Below are positions 51,916 through 60,681 of a stretch of DNA of 61,643 nt, one piece after another (the stretch's first letter is position 1; each line of letters opens with the position of its first letter). Under the pieces are notes generated by a model that had not been told where the DNA came from, searched no databases, and saw only the letters and a list, made by a program, of their open reading frames with translations. The position numbers were made by a program, and so were the translations under genes. This stretch comes from an uncultured Limosilactobacillus sp. (lineage in GTDB: Bacteria; Bacillota; Bacilli; Lactobacillales; Lactobacillaceae): assembly GCA_944327195.1 (NCBI GenBank), contig CALVGV010000006.1, forward strand, positions 1-61,643, read 5' to 3'.

Positions 51916-52590
51916 ATGCTGATTGAACAAGATTCAAACCGGTGGCAGCGGCTCCTGGTCAGCGCGGTTCTCTTCGTGGTCATCGCGGCGATGATCTACA
52001 AGAATACGATGCTGATCGGGACGCTCGATTCGGTGCTGCAGACCCTGTTTACCAATAACCACCCTAACGCGGAGAGTGGGATGAAGACCTTCATGAAGGT
52101 CGTTTCCTTCATCGCGAGCCCGAAGATGGATATCTTCTGGACCTGCCTGATCGCCTTCCTCCTGTGGGGCTTCAAGTACAAGATCCCGGCCCTCTGGTCG
52201 CTGTGCCTGGTGGCCGGCGGGGACGTCCTCGGGGCGATTGCCAAGCACCTGGTGCAACGGGCACGGCCGGCACAACACATGAGCAGTGACAGCGGCTACT
52301 CCTTCCCGAGTGGTCACACCCTCGGGATCTTCCTGGTGGCGGCCATCCTGCTCCTGCTGGTAATCCCGCTGATCCAGCGGGCGGCCATCCGGGTGATCTG
52401 CCAGCTGCTGGTGATCTTCTTCGTCGTCCTGCTGGCAATCTCGCGGGTGTACTTATACGCCCACTACCCGTTCGACACGATCGGCGCCATGCTCCTGGGT
52501 TACGCCTGGGTGCAGGTGGCCGAGTACCTCTACCGGGCCCTGGCCCCGCGGCTGAGTAGCTGGCGGCTGGTCCGCAATTCATACTACTAA
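51916..52590 (+). CDS. PAP2-family membrane phosphatase
   Basis: A 224-residue integral membrane phosphatase. Conserved motifs: KxxxxxxRP (KHLVQRARP), PSGH (YSFPSGHT) and SRxxxxxHxxxD (SRVYLYAHYPFD). Likely substrates are undecaprenyl diphosphate or phosphatidic acid on the outer face of the membrane. It is monocistronic and ends before a family 2 repeat module. AGGAGAG lies upstream. Confidence 0.93.
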   Translation: MLIEQDSNRWQRLLVSAVLFVVIAAMIYKNTMLIGTLDSVLQTLFTNNHPNAESGMKTFMKVVSFIASPKMDIFWTCLIAFLLWGFKYKIPALWSLCLVAGGDVLGAIAKHLVQRARPAQHMSSDSGYSFPSGHTLGIFLVAAILLLLVIPLIQRAAIRVICQLLVIFFVVLLAISRVYLYAHYPFDTIGAMLLGYAWVQVAEYLYRALAPRLSSWRLVRNSYY

Positions 52591-52597
52591 TAACAAG

Positions 52598-52775
52598 GAG
52601 GCTGGGAAGAAGCTTATTTCTTTCCAGCCTTTTTCTTCTCCTAATATTACTCTGCAATCGCGGTAAAAAAGGGCGCTCCTAGCAGCTGCGCAAGAACGAA
52701 CTCCGGCCCGGTCCCCGTGCCAAAGCCCGTTCTCACTTAGCTATACGGAGCGCTTAGAACCTTTTTTACCAGCTT
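52598..52775 (+). repeat. Dispersed 3' repeat module, family 2, copy B
   Basis: The same layout as the module at 35754: terminator GGCTGGGAAGA.../TTTCCAGCC (52600-52630), core from CTAATATTACTCTGC (52641) to GCTTAGAACC (about 52762). The core differs from copy A at few positions (for example AGCTGCGCAAG for AGCTAAGCCAG). That change breaks one inner pairing. It follows the PAP2 gene by seven bases. Confidence 0.8.
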
Positions 52776-52811
52776 CTTTTTTTTCCAGCCAAGCGCGGAG
52801 CGGGGGACGAT

Positions 52812-52874
52812 GGTATAATGGAATTAATTGCAAGCCGCAACTTGCACCGGCCGGGAAACGGGGGGTTTCCCGGG
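52812..52874 (+). promoter_or_regulatory. Promoter and leader hairpin of the LacI-family gene
   Basis: A TATAAT (52814-52819) is followed by TTGCAAG...CTTGCA (about 52828-52846), which resembles the operators upstream of the permease and could mediate self-control. A hairpin (CCGGGAAAC/GTTTCCCGG, 52851-52873) precedes the ribosome site. Confidence 0.5.
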
Positions 52875-52897
52875 AAATACTTCAGGGAGGAATAACA

Positions 52898-53869
52898 ATG
52901 GCAACGATTAAGGATGTGGCGGCGGCGGCCGGCGTCTCGGTCTCGACGGCCTCGCGCGCCCTCAACGATAACCCGCGGATCAGCACGGCCACGGTTGCCA
53001 AGGTTAAGGCGGCCGCGGCCCAGCTCAACTACCAGCCCAACCGCCTGGCCCGCACCCTCTCGACCGGGGAGGCGCGGATGGTGGGGGCGATCTTCCCGGT
53101 CACCGGCGAAACCGCCCCGGCCAACCCCTTCCAGTTGGACATTATCCGCGGGGCCAACTCGCTCTTGGCCGACCGCGACTACGTGTTGGCAACGGCGATC
53201 TGCCAGGACGAGGAGAGCCTTCTCCACAACGTGCGGGCGATGGTCGAGCAGGCCAAGATCCACAACTTCCTCGTCCTCTACACCAAGCAGGCCGACCCGG
53301 TGACCGCCTACCTGCGCAAGACCGGGCAAAACTTCGTCATCATTGGCCAGCCGGCCGAGGAGGAGGACCGTTACATTAACAACGACAACGTCCTCGCTGG
53401 CCAGAAGGCGACCCACCACCTCTGCGCCGACCACCGGGTCCACCAGCCGGTGCTGATCCGCAGCGCCAACGGCTGGGCCTACGAGCTCGACCGCGAACGC
53501 GGCTTTCGCGCCGAGCTGGCCCAGTACGGCCGGGTGCCGCTGGTCTTCCAATTGACGGTCGACGATCCGACGGCCTTCTTTGCCGCCCACCCGGAAGTGG
53601 ACGGCCTGCTGGCGACCGACGACATCAGCATGCTGACCTTCTTCAACCAGCTGGGGAGCGCCCAGTTGCGGGCGCCGCTGACCTGGCCGGCGGTCTGCTT
53701 TAACCGCAGCCGCCTGCTCAGCCTGGCCAGCCCCCAGGTCGATAAGGTCGATATGCTGCCACGTCAGCTGGGGGCCAGGGCGGTTGACCTGCTCTTCGAT
53801 CGCCAGCGCACCCACCAGCTGGTCGGCTTCAAGATCCTCGAGGCCGACGAGGCCGAATCGCTTGCCTGA
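52898..53869 (+). CDS. malR: LacI-family regulator of the maltose operon
   Basis: A 323-residue repressor. The helix-turn-helix opens the protein (ATIKDVAAAAGVSVSTASRALNDNPRI) and is followed by the hinge and a periplasmic-binding-like sugar domain. It precedes the maltose permease and enzymes, and LacI-type palindromes lie between it and them. Control by maltose or maltodextrin is inferred from the context. AGGGAGG lies upstream. Confidence 0.9.
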   Translation: MATIKDVAAAAGVSVSTASRALNDNPRISTATVAKVKAAAAQLNYQPNRLARTLSTGEARMVGAIFPVTGETAPANPFQLDIIRGANSLLADRDYVLATAICQDEESLLHNVRAMVEQAKIHNFLVLYTKQADPVTAYLRKTGQNFVIIGQPAEEEDRYINNDNVLAGQKATHHLCADHRVHQPVLIRSANGWAYELDRERGFRAELAQYGRVPLVFQLTVDDPTAFFAAHPEVDGLLATDDISMLTFFNQLGSAQLRAPLTWPAVCFNRSRLLSLASPQVDKVDMLPRQLGARAVDLLFDRQRTHQLVGFKILEADEAESLA

Positions 53870-53904
53870 CAAGCGGTTGACACAAATTGAAAGCAAAAAA
53901 ATTT

Positions 53905-53966
53905 CCCGGCACCGGGGCGCCCCACAAATTCAAGCGGGGCAAGCACCGGCGCCGGGTTTTTCTTTT
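53905..53966 (+). terminator. Intrinsic terminator of malR
   Basis: CCCGGC pairs with GCCGGG, with inner GGGGC/GCCCC pairing, then TTTTTCTTTT. Confidence 0.8.
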
Positions 53967-53974
53967 GAAAATCG

Positions 53975-54063
53975 TGCAATCGCTTGCAAAAGTTTTGTGC
54001 AAACGGTTGCGCAAATTGGGTGATTTTGCTATATTATTAACCGAAAGATTTCTGAAGCGCTTC
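53975..54063 (+). promoter_or_regulatory. Promoter and operators of the maltose operon
   Basis: TTGCGC (54007-54012), 17 bp, TATATT (54030-54035). Two similar LacI-type palindromes, TGCAATCGCTTGCA (53975-53988) and TGCAAACGGTTGCG (53998-54011), are centred 23 bp apart and the second overlaps the -35. A third, GAAGCGCTTC (54054-54063), lies downstream of the start and is also close to cre. Joint control by the adjacent LacI protein and CcpA is likely. Confidence 0.75.
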
Positions 54064-54153
54064 CACAAATCTCTTGCAATTATTCTTTGTTGAATTACTC
54101 AATGGATTCAAAGCCTGGTCTGACCGGCTTTGACTTGGAGGAAATGAACTGTT

Positions 54154-55503
54154 ATGGATGCAAAAAAAGGTAAAAAGCAATTACCATCATTAGCGTTCTC
54201 GACGTTGATGCTGATGACCTTCGGGAACCTCGGTACTTCCATGGCCTTCGCTTTGCAAAGTTCAAACATGGGGCGGATCTTCCAAACCCTGGGTGCGGAC
54301 CCAACGAAGCTCGGCTTCTTCTTCATCTTGCCACCGCTGGCCGGGATGGTTGTTCAACCATTAGTTGGTTACTTCTCTGACCGGACCTGGGCACCAAAGC
54401 TCGGTGGCCGGCGGCTTCCGTACCTGATCTTGGGGACGATCGTTGCCGTTATCGTGATGTGCCTGTTGCCAAACTCCGGGAGCTTCGGCTTTAAGACGAC
54501 CGCCGCTCTCTGGTTCGGGGCCGTTTCGATCCTCTTCATGGACCTCTCCTCGAACATGTCGATGCAACCATTCAAGATGATGATCTCGGACATGGTTAAC
54601 GACGAGCAAAAGGACCAGGCATGGTCTTGGCAAACGATCTGGGGGAACATCGGGTCCGTCGCTGCCGACCTCTTCCCGTTCTTCCTGACCTTCCTCGGGG
54701 TTGCCAACGTGGCCTCCGCCGGGGAACTGCCGGACTCCGTTAAGTGGTCCTTCTACATCGGGGCAGCCCTGCTGGTGATCACTTCGGCCTTCACGATTTG
54801 GAAGGTTGACGAATACGACCCGAAGACTTACGCCAAGTACCACGGGTTGGACGAAAACGAAGAAGTCAGTGGCAACATTTGGGAAATCGTTAAGAACGCG
54901 CCAAAGGTATTCTGGACGCTTGGGTTAGTTGAATTCTTTAGTTGGGCTGCTTTCCAGTACCTGTGGACTTACGGGACCGGGACGGTTGCCCAAAACATCT
55001 GGCACACGACCAAGGCCGCCTCGGCTGCTTACCAAGAAGCCGGGAACTGGTTCGGGGTTCTGTCCGCCGTTGAAGTTGGGGTCGCCATTATTTGGGGGCT
55101 GGTTCTTTCCCGGCTCAACGACAAGCTGCGTAAGCCGGCCTACTCCTTCGGGTTGGTTGTGGGGGCCCTTGGTTTCTGGGGCCTGGCCGTTGCACCAACC
55201 AAGCTGTGGTCCTTCATTGCCTTCATCGCAATCGGGATGTGCTGGGTTTCAATCAACTCAATTCCGTTCACCATCCTTACCAACGCCCTCGACGGGAAGC
55301 ACGACGGGACTTACATGGGGCTCTTCAACAGTTGGATCTGCCTGCCGCAAATCTGTGCCTCAATTATTTCCTTCGCCCTCTACCCGGCCCTCGGCAACTA
55401 CATGCCACACATGCTGACCACTTCAGCAATTCTGGCACTCTGCGGGGCAGTTGCGGTCTTCGTTGTTAAGGAAACCTCAGTTGAAAAAGGGGACATTGAC
55501 TAA
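54154..55503 (+). CDS. MFS/GPH-like maltose or oligosaccharide transporter (SLC45-like)
   Basis: A 449-residue, 12-helix transporter. The YFSDRTWAPKLGGRRLPY loop (motif A-like) and the NMSMQPFKMMISDMV helix resemble SLC45-type sugar:H+ symporters. It is the first gene of an operon with GH13, GH65 and beta-PGM, so maltose or maltodextrin import is likely. It uses more T-ending codons than most neighbours, in line with strong expression. The GH13 gene starts two bases after its stop codon. Confidence 0.88.
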   Translation: MDAKKGKKQLPSLAFSTLMLMTFGNLGTSMAFALQSSNMGRIFQTLGADPTKLGFFFILPPLAGMVVQPLVGYFSDRTWAPKLGGRRLPYLILGTIVAVIVMCLLPNSGSFGFKTTAALWFGAVSILFMDLSSNMSMQPFKMMISDMVNDEQKDQAWSWQTIWGNIGSVAADLFPFFLTFLGVANVASAGELPDSVKWSFYIGAALLVITSAFTIWKVDEYDPKTYAKYHGLDENEEVSGNIWEIVKNAPKVFWTLGLVEFFSWAAFQYLWTYGTGTVAQNIWHTTKAASAAYQEAGNWFGVLSAVEVGVAIIWGLVLSRLNDKLRKPAYSFGLVVGALGFWGLAVAPTKLWSFIAFIAIGMCWVSINSIPFTILTNALDGKHDGTYMGLFNSWICLPQICASIISFALYPALGNYMPHMLTTSAILALCGAVAVFVVKETSVEKGDID

Positions 55504-55505
55504 CC

Positions 55506-57275
55506 ATGAACTTTGCGGGAATTTACCACCGGCCAGAAAGCGAAATGGCCTTCCTCTATGATGCGGAGACGATGCGGATTCGCTTGCGGACGGAAAAAGA
55601 CGATGTAAAAGAAGTCAACCTACTTCACGGTGACCCATACAGCTTACGAAGCTTGGCGGGAATTAAGCCGCCCTTTTATTCGGCCCCGACGCCGATGCAA
55701 AAGATCCTGAGTGATGGCACTTTCGATTACTGGCAACTGGCGGTAAAGGAACCCAAGCGACGGTTAGCCTACGCCTTTGACCTCACCGGCGTGGACGGCA
55801 GTCACTGGATTTACACCGACAAGGGCTTCATTCAGCCAACCGACAAGAAGCTGTTGGATGACATGAACACCTACTTCCGGATGCCCTTCTTCCAGGACAT
55901 TGACGCCTTCCACGCGCCGGAATGGGTTAAGGACACGGTCTGGTACCAAATTTTCCCGGAGCGGTTTGCCAACGGTGATCAAAGCAACGATCCGGAAGGT
56001 GCCAAGCCGTGGAACGCAAGCGACCACCCCGGTCGGCAAGACTTTTACGGGGGTGACTTGCAAGGGGTGCTCGACCACCTCGATCACCTGGTTGACCTGG
56101 GGGTAAACGGGATTTACTTCAACCCGATCTTCAAGTCACCAACGAACCACAAGTACGATACGGAAGACTACTTCCAAATTGATCCCCACTTCGGGAATGC
56201 GGAGCTGTTCAAGAAGCTGGTTCAGGAGGCCCATAAGCGGGGGATCAAGGTGATGCTCGACGCCGTTTTCAACCACATTGGTGATCAATCGCCGCAGTGG
56301 CAAGACGTGCTGAAGAATGGGGAGCAATCGCAGTACGCCGATTGGTTCCACGTTCACCAGTTCCCGGCGACCTACACGCCGACGGAGAACTTCGAATTCA
56401 CCCCTGACGCTACCTACGACACCTTCGACTACACCCCGCACATGCCGAAGCTAAACACGGCAACGCCGGCGGTGCAGGAGTACCTGTTGAAGATTGCCCG
56501 CTACTGGGTGGAAGAATTCGACATTGATGCTTGGCGGCTCGACGTGGCCAACGAAATTGACCACCACTTCTGGCGGCGGTTCCACCAGGAAATGGTCAGC
56601 TTGAAACCGGACTTCTACATCTTGGGGGAAATCTGGACCACGTCCCAGCCGTGGCTGAACGGCGACGAGTTCAGCGCGGTAATGAACTACAGTTACACGG
56701 GAGCAATCCTCAACCACTTCATCGACCACAGCCTTGATGCCAAGCAGATGGTGGAAGAACTAAGTAGCCTGCTGATGACCTACCGCGACCAAACGAACCA
56801 GCTGATGTTCAACGTCTTGGACTCCCACGATACCGCGCGGATCAAGACGTTGGCGCACGACAACGAGGACCTGGTTCGTCAGACCTTTGCCTTCACCTTC
56901 TTGCAACCGGGGGTTCCGTCGATCTATTACGGGACGGAGTACGGGATGACTGGGGAAAACGACCCCGATTGCCGGAAGCCGATGAACTGGCAGCCGAACG
57001 AGGCCGCAAAGGCGATGTTTGCCTCCCTGCAAACCCTGGTCAAGTTCCGCCACGATTACTGGCAAGAAATTGAAGAGGGCACGATTCAATTTACGGTTCA
57101 GGATGACGGCTTACTGGTAGTCCGCCGCAGGCTGGCTAACCGGGAATTGGTTGGCTACTTCAACACGACCGGCAAGCCACTTGCGGTCCCGGAAAGCGGG
57201 GAAGCGGTGGTCAGCCAAAACCTTGATGGAAAGCAACTCGCAGCAGACGGCTTCGTAGTCTACAAGAACAACTAG
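55506..57275 (+). CDS. GH13 alpha-glucosidase/neopullulanase-type enzyme
   Basis: A 589-residue cytoplasmic enzyme, no signal peptide, for cutting maltodextrins. An N-terminal carbohydrate-binding domain (about 1-125) precedes the catalytic barrel. The catalytic residues are nucleophile Asp in WRLDVANE (D346), acid/base Glu in LGEIW (E375) and Asp in LDSHDTAR (D439). These fit the maltogenic amylase/neopullulanase subfamily. Its products would feed the maltose phosphorylase downstream. Confidence 0.92.
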   Translation: MNFAGIYHRPESEMAFLYDAETMRIRLRTEKDDVKEVNLLHGDPYSLRSLAGIKPPFYSAPTPMQKILSDGTFDYWQLAVKEPKRRLAYAFDLTGVDGSHWIYTDKGFIQPTDKKLLDDMNTYFRMPFFQDIDAFHAPEWVKDTVWYQIFPERFANGDQSNDPEGAKPWNASDHPGRQDFYGGDLQGVLDHLDHLVDLGVNGIYFNPIFKSPTNHKYDTEDYFQIDPHFGNAELFKKLVQEAHKRGIKVMLDAVFNHIGDQSPQWQDVLKNGEQSQYADWFHVHQFPATYTPTENFEFTPDATYDTFDYTPHMPKLNTATPAVQEYLLKIARYWVEEFDIDAWRLDVANEIDHHFWRRFHQEMVSLKPDFYILGEIWTTSQPWLNGDEFSAVMNYSYTGAILNHFIDHSLDAKQMVEELSSLLMTYRDQTNQLMFNVLDSHDTARIKTLAHDNEDLVRQTFAFTFLQPGVPSIYYGTEYGMTGENDPDCRKPMNWQPNEAAKAMFASLQTLVKFRHDYWQEIEEGTIQFTVQDDGLLVVRRRLANRELVGYFNTTGKPLAVPESGEAVVSQNLDGKQLAADGFVVYKNN

Positions 57276-57296
57276 TGAAAGGGAAGAGTGTTACAC

Positions 57297-59549
57297 ATGA
57301 AACAAACTTTTGACATTGCGCCATGGCACGTGAAGACGACCAAGTGGGCGCCAGAAGACAAGCGGCTCCAGGAATCGATGACCAGCCTGGCCAACGAAAA
57401 CCTGGGGATGCGGGGCTTCTTTGAAGAAGGTTACTCCGGCGACTGCATGGAAGGGGTCTACCTCGGCGGCGTTTGGTTCCCGGACAAGACCCGGGTCGGC
57501 TGGTGGAAGAACGGCTACCCGAAGTACTTCGGCAAGATGATCAACGCGGTCAACTTCCTCAAGTTGCCAATCAGCGTCAACGGCGAGGCCCTCGACCTGG
57601 CCAAGCAGGAACCGAGTGACTTCGCCCTCGACCTCGACATGAAGGCCGGCACCTTCACCCGTTCCTTCACCGCCGAAGTTGGCGGCGCCAAGCTCCACTT
57701 CGAGTTTGTCCGCTTCGTTTCCGCCGTTCAAAAGGAACTGGTTGGCCAAAAGGTCACCATCAAGAACCTCAGCGACCAGCCGGTTAAGCTGGAGGTAACC
57801 AGCGAAATCGACGGCGACGTTTACAACGAAGACGCCAACTACGACGAACAATTCTGGGATGTTCTGGACGCCAAGGCCGACGGCAAGCACGCCCTGCTGG
57901 TTTCCAAGACCAAGCCAAACGACTTCGGCACCCCGCAGTTCACGGTTGCCATGAAGACGACCACCCTGACCGACCTCGCCCACGCCAGCGACCAGGCCGC
58001 GGGCAAGAGCGCGGCCAACCTCTTTGCCGGCGAACTGGCCGCCGGGGCCGAAACGGTGGTGGAAAAGCGGACCGTCGTTGCCACCTCCCGTGACTTTGAC
58101 ACCCAAGAAGAACTGGTTGCCCGGGTCGACGAACTGACCAAGACGCTTGACGACCAGGCCTTCGCCGACCTGCTCAAGGCCCACGAAGCCGAATGGCAAT
58201 CCCGCTGGGACAAGTCCGACGTCAAGATCAACGGCGACGAAGGGGCCCAACAGGGGATTCGCTTCAACCTCTTCCAGCTCTTTTCGACTTACTACGGCAA
58301 CGACTACCGCCTCAACATCAGTCCAAAGGGCTTCACCGGCGAGAAGTACGGTGGGGCAACCTACTGGGACACCGAGGCCTACTGCCTGCCGGTTTACCTC
58401 GGGGTTTCCAACGCCGAGATCTCGCGCAACCTCTTGATGTACCGCTATAACCAACTCGACGGCGCCTACGTCAACGCCAAGGAACAGGGGCTCAAGGGGG
58501 CCCTCTACCCGATGGTTACCTTCAACGGGATCGAATGCCACAACGAATGGGAAATCACCTTTGAAGAAATCCACCGCAACGGCGACATCGCCTACGCCAT
58601 CTACAACTACACCAACTACACCGGCGACAAGTCCTACGTCCTCCACGAAGGGGCCAAGGTGCTGACCGAAATTTCCCGCTTCTGGGCCGACCGGGTTCAC
58701 TACTCACAACGGGCCAACAAGTACATGCTCCACGGGGTTACCGGGCCAGACGAATACGACAACAACGTCAACAACGACTGGTACACCAACCTCCTTTGCC
58801 AATGGACGCTCAAGTACACCCTCGAAATCCTGGAAGAAGTCGACGCCGACGTGGCGGCCGACCTGGCAGTCAGCGAGGACGAAAAGCGCAAGTGGAAGTC
58901 AATCGTTGACAACATGTACCTGCCGTACGACGAAGAACGGCGGATCTTCCCGGAAAACGACGGCTTCATGGACAAGGACCTCGTGCCAGTTGGCGAAATC
59001 CCGAGCGACCAACTGCCGCTCAACCAAAACTGGTCGTGGGACAAGATCCTTCGCTCCCCGTACGTTAAGCAGGGGGACGTCATCCAGGGGATCTGGGACT
59101 TCATGGACGACTACACCTACGAAGAAAAGAAGCGCAACTTCGACTTCTACGAACAGTTCACCGTCCACGAATCCAGCCTGTCGGCCTCGGTTTACTCCGT
59201 TATTGCCGCTGACATTGGCTACGAGGACAAGGCCGTGGAAATGTACGAACGCTCGGCCCGGCTCGACCTTGACAACTACAACAACGACACGGCCGACGGG
59301 CTCCACATCACTTCGATGACCGGGAGCTGGATCGACATCGTGCAGGGCTTCGCCGGGATGCGGGTTCGCGACGGCAAGCTCCACTACGCCCCGTTCCTAC
59401 CGAAGAAGTGGGATTCCTACCAATTCCGTCAGCAGTTCCGTGGCCGGGTAATCGAAGTCACGGTCGACAAGGACGGCGCCAAGGCCGAACTGATCAGTGG
59501 GGAACCGCTGGTAATCGACATGGCCGGCAAGGACCTCGAACTCAAGTAG
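57297..59549 (+). CDS. mapA: Maltose phosphorylase (GH65)
   Basis: A 750-residue cytoplasmic enzyme that splits maltose with phosphate to glucose and beta-glucose 1-phosphate, saving ATP. The general acid Glu is in GVTGPDEYDNNVNND (E486). The substrate-recognition segment GATYWDTEAYCLPVYL and the C-terminal beta-sheet domain are present. The start at 57297 has GGAAGAG upstream; a TTG at 57288 is less likely. It precedes the beta-phosphoglucomutase that uses its product. Other GH65 phosphorylases (kojibiose, trehalose) are possible but the context favours maltose. Confidence 0.93.
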   Translation: MKQTFDIAPWHVKTTKWAPEDKRLQESMTSLANENLGMRGFFEEGYSGDCMEGVYLGGVWFPDKTRVGWWKNGYPKYFGKMINAVNFLKLPISVNGEALDLAKQEPSDFALDLDMKAGTFTRSFTAEVGGAKLHFEFVRFVSAVQKELVGQKVTIKNLSDQPVKLEVTSEIDGDVYNEDANYDEQFWDVLDAKADGKHALLVSKTKPNDFGTPQFTVAMKTTTLTDLAHASDQAAGKSAANLFAGELAAGAETVVEKRTVVATSRDFDTQEELVARVDELTKTLDDQAFADLLKAHEAEWQSRWDKSDVKINGDEGAQQGIRFNLFQLFSTYYGNDYRLNISPKGFTGEKYGGATYWDTEAYCLPVYLGVSNAEISRNLLMYRYNQLDGAYVNAKEQGLKGALYPMVTFNGIECHNEWEITFEEIHRNGDIAYAIYNYTNYTGDKSYVLHEGAKVLTEISRFWADRVHYSQRANKYMLHGVTGPDEYDNNVNNDWYTNLLCQWTLKYTLEILEEVDADVAADLAVSEDEKRKWKSIVDNMYLPYDEERRIFPENDGFMDKDLVPVGEIPSDQLPLNQNWSWDKILRSPYVKQGDVIQGIWDFMDDYTYEEKKRNFDFYEQFTVHESSLSASVYSVIAADIGYEDKAVEMYERSARLDLDNYNNDTADGLHITSMTGSWIDIVQGFAGMRVRDGKLHYAPFLPKKWDSYQFRQQFRGRVIEVTVDKDGAKAELISGEPLVIDMAGKDLELK

Positions 59550-59675
59550 GATTACGACGCAAATACCAATCAAGTTAAGTTCCGCCGGATGCATCGACAA
59601 CCTTTCCATTCGGGGACGAAGGGAAAGCGGGCCGCGCGCGGTGCCGCTTTTCCGCAGTTTAAGGAGGAGAATACC

Positions 59676-60338
59676 ATGAAGTTTGCAGATTTGAAGGGCT
59701 TTGCCTTTGACCTCGACGGCGTGATCGCCGACACCGCCAAGTTCCACAGCCAGGCCTGGCACCAAACGGCCGACAAGGTGGGCACCACCTGGACGCCGGA
59801 ATTGCAAGAGGCCCTGAAGGGGGTCAGCCGGATGGACTCGCTGGAAATGATCCTGAAGGCCGGCGGCCACGAAAGCGACTACACCCAGGAAGAAAAGGAA
59901 GCCCTGGCGGCCGAAAAGAACGACAACTACGGCAAGCTGATCGCCACTTTGACCCCGGCCGACATCCTGCCGGGGATGCAGGCCTTCCTCGACGAGCTGC
60001 GCGAAAAGGGCTACAAGCTCTCGCTGGCCTCGGCCTCCAAGAACGCGCCGAAGATCCTCAAGTACCTCGGTTTGACCGACTACTTCGTCGGCGTGGTTGA
60101 CCCGGCAACCCTTTCCGCCGGCAAACCGGACCCGGAAATCTTCGCCCGGGCGGCCGAAATTCTCGACCTGCCAGCCAACCAGGTTGCGGGGCTGGAAGAC
60201 TCCGCCGCCGGGATCAAGTCGATCAACGGCGCCAGCGAGCTTTCGATTGGGATTGGCGATCAACTGAGCGAGGCCGCGGTTCGCTTCAGCGACACCTCGC
60301 AGGTTAGCCTGGCGAACATTGAGGCTGCTTTGCGGTAG
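59676..60338 (+). CDS. pgmB: Beta-phosphoglucomutase (HAD family)
   Basis: A 220-residue enzyme converting beta-glucose 1-phosphate to glucose 6-phosphate. The HAD motif FDLDGVIADT (with nucleophile and acid/base Asp) is at residues 10-19, the cap domain follows, and the motifs with Ser, Lys and Asp (SASKN, GKPDPE, LEDSAAG) are intact. GGAGGAG lies upstream. It links maltose phosphorolysis to glycolysis. Its stop codon abuts a family 1 repeat. Confidence 0.95.
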   Translation: MKFADLKGFAFDLDGVIADTAKFHSQAWHQTADKVGTTWTPELQEALKGVSRMDSLEMILKAGGHESDYTQEEKEALAAEKNDNYGKLIATLTPADILPGMQAFLDELREKGYKLSLASASKNAPKILKYLGLTDYFVGVVDPATLSAGKPDPEIFARAAEILDLPANQVAGLEDSAAGIKSINGASELSIGIGDQLSEAAVRFSDTSQVSLANIEAALR

Positions 60339-60487
60339 GCCTCCGCTCCGCGAAAATTGCGGGCCGTGACGATGGTGGGCACAACTTGAAGCCCCGTTCC
60401 GGGTCTTCAAGCTTGGCCTTTCACTAGGCGATAAATCGCCAAGTGAAATTTCACCATCTTGGCCCGCATTTTCGCTCCGCTCCGGCC
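60338..60487 (+). repeat. Structured dispersed repeat, family 1, copy 3
   Basis: Begins at the last base of the beta-PGM stop codon. P1 matches copy 1 (CGAAAATTGCGGGCC with GGCCCGCATTTTCG), P4 matches copy 2 (GGCGA-TAAA-TCGCC), and P3 has changed on both sides to CTTGAAG/CTTCAAG. With the tail and the terminator at 60601-60650 this fills the 343 bases to the next gene. Confidence 0.85.
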
Positions 60488-60600
60488 GGCAGCGTGGTGC
60501 TTCTTCGGCGGCTGCTTGGCTCTTGGCCACAACCGCTACTGGGGTGGAGCGTAATCTCTAATTTTCCTTTTTTCCTTGTAATCAATCATTTGACCAAACT

Positions 60601-60650
60601 AAAGCGGCACCCGTTACCGGTGATTTCACCGGGCGGGTGCCGCTTTGTGG
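60601..60650 (-). terminator. Intrinsic terminator of the alpha/beta hydrolase gene
   Basis: AAAGCGGCACCCG pairs with CGGGTGCCGCTTT with an inner CCGGTGA/TCACCGG stem; on the minus strand TTTAG follows, so the run is short. Confidence 0.75.
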
Positions 60651-60681
60651 TCTTACCCTATTTTCCCGAAGGCGAGGGGGA

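Noticed and set aside
54154-57275. Horizontal transfer of the maltose operon
   Set aside because: The permease and GH13 genes have more A/T-ending codons than their neighbours, but expression-related codon choice explains the permease and there is no mobile element or tRNA junction nearby.
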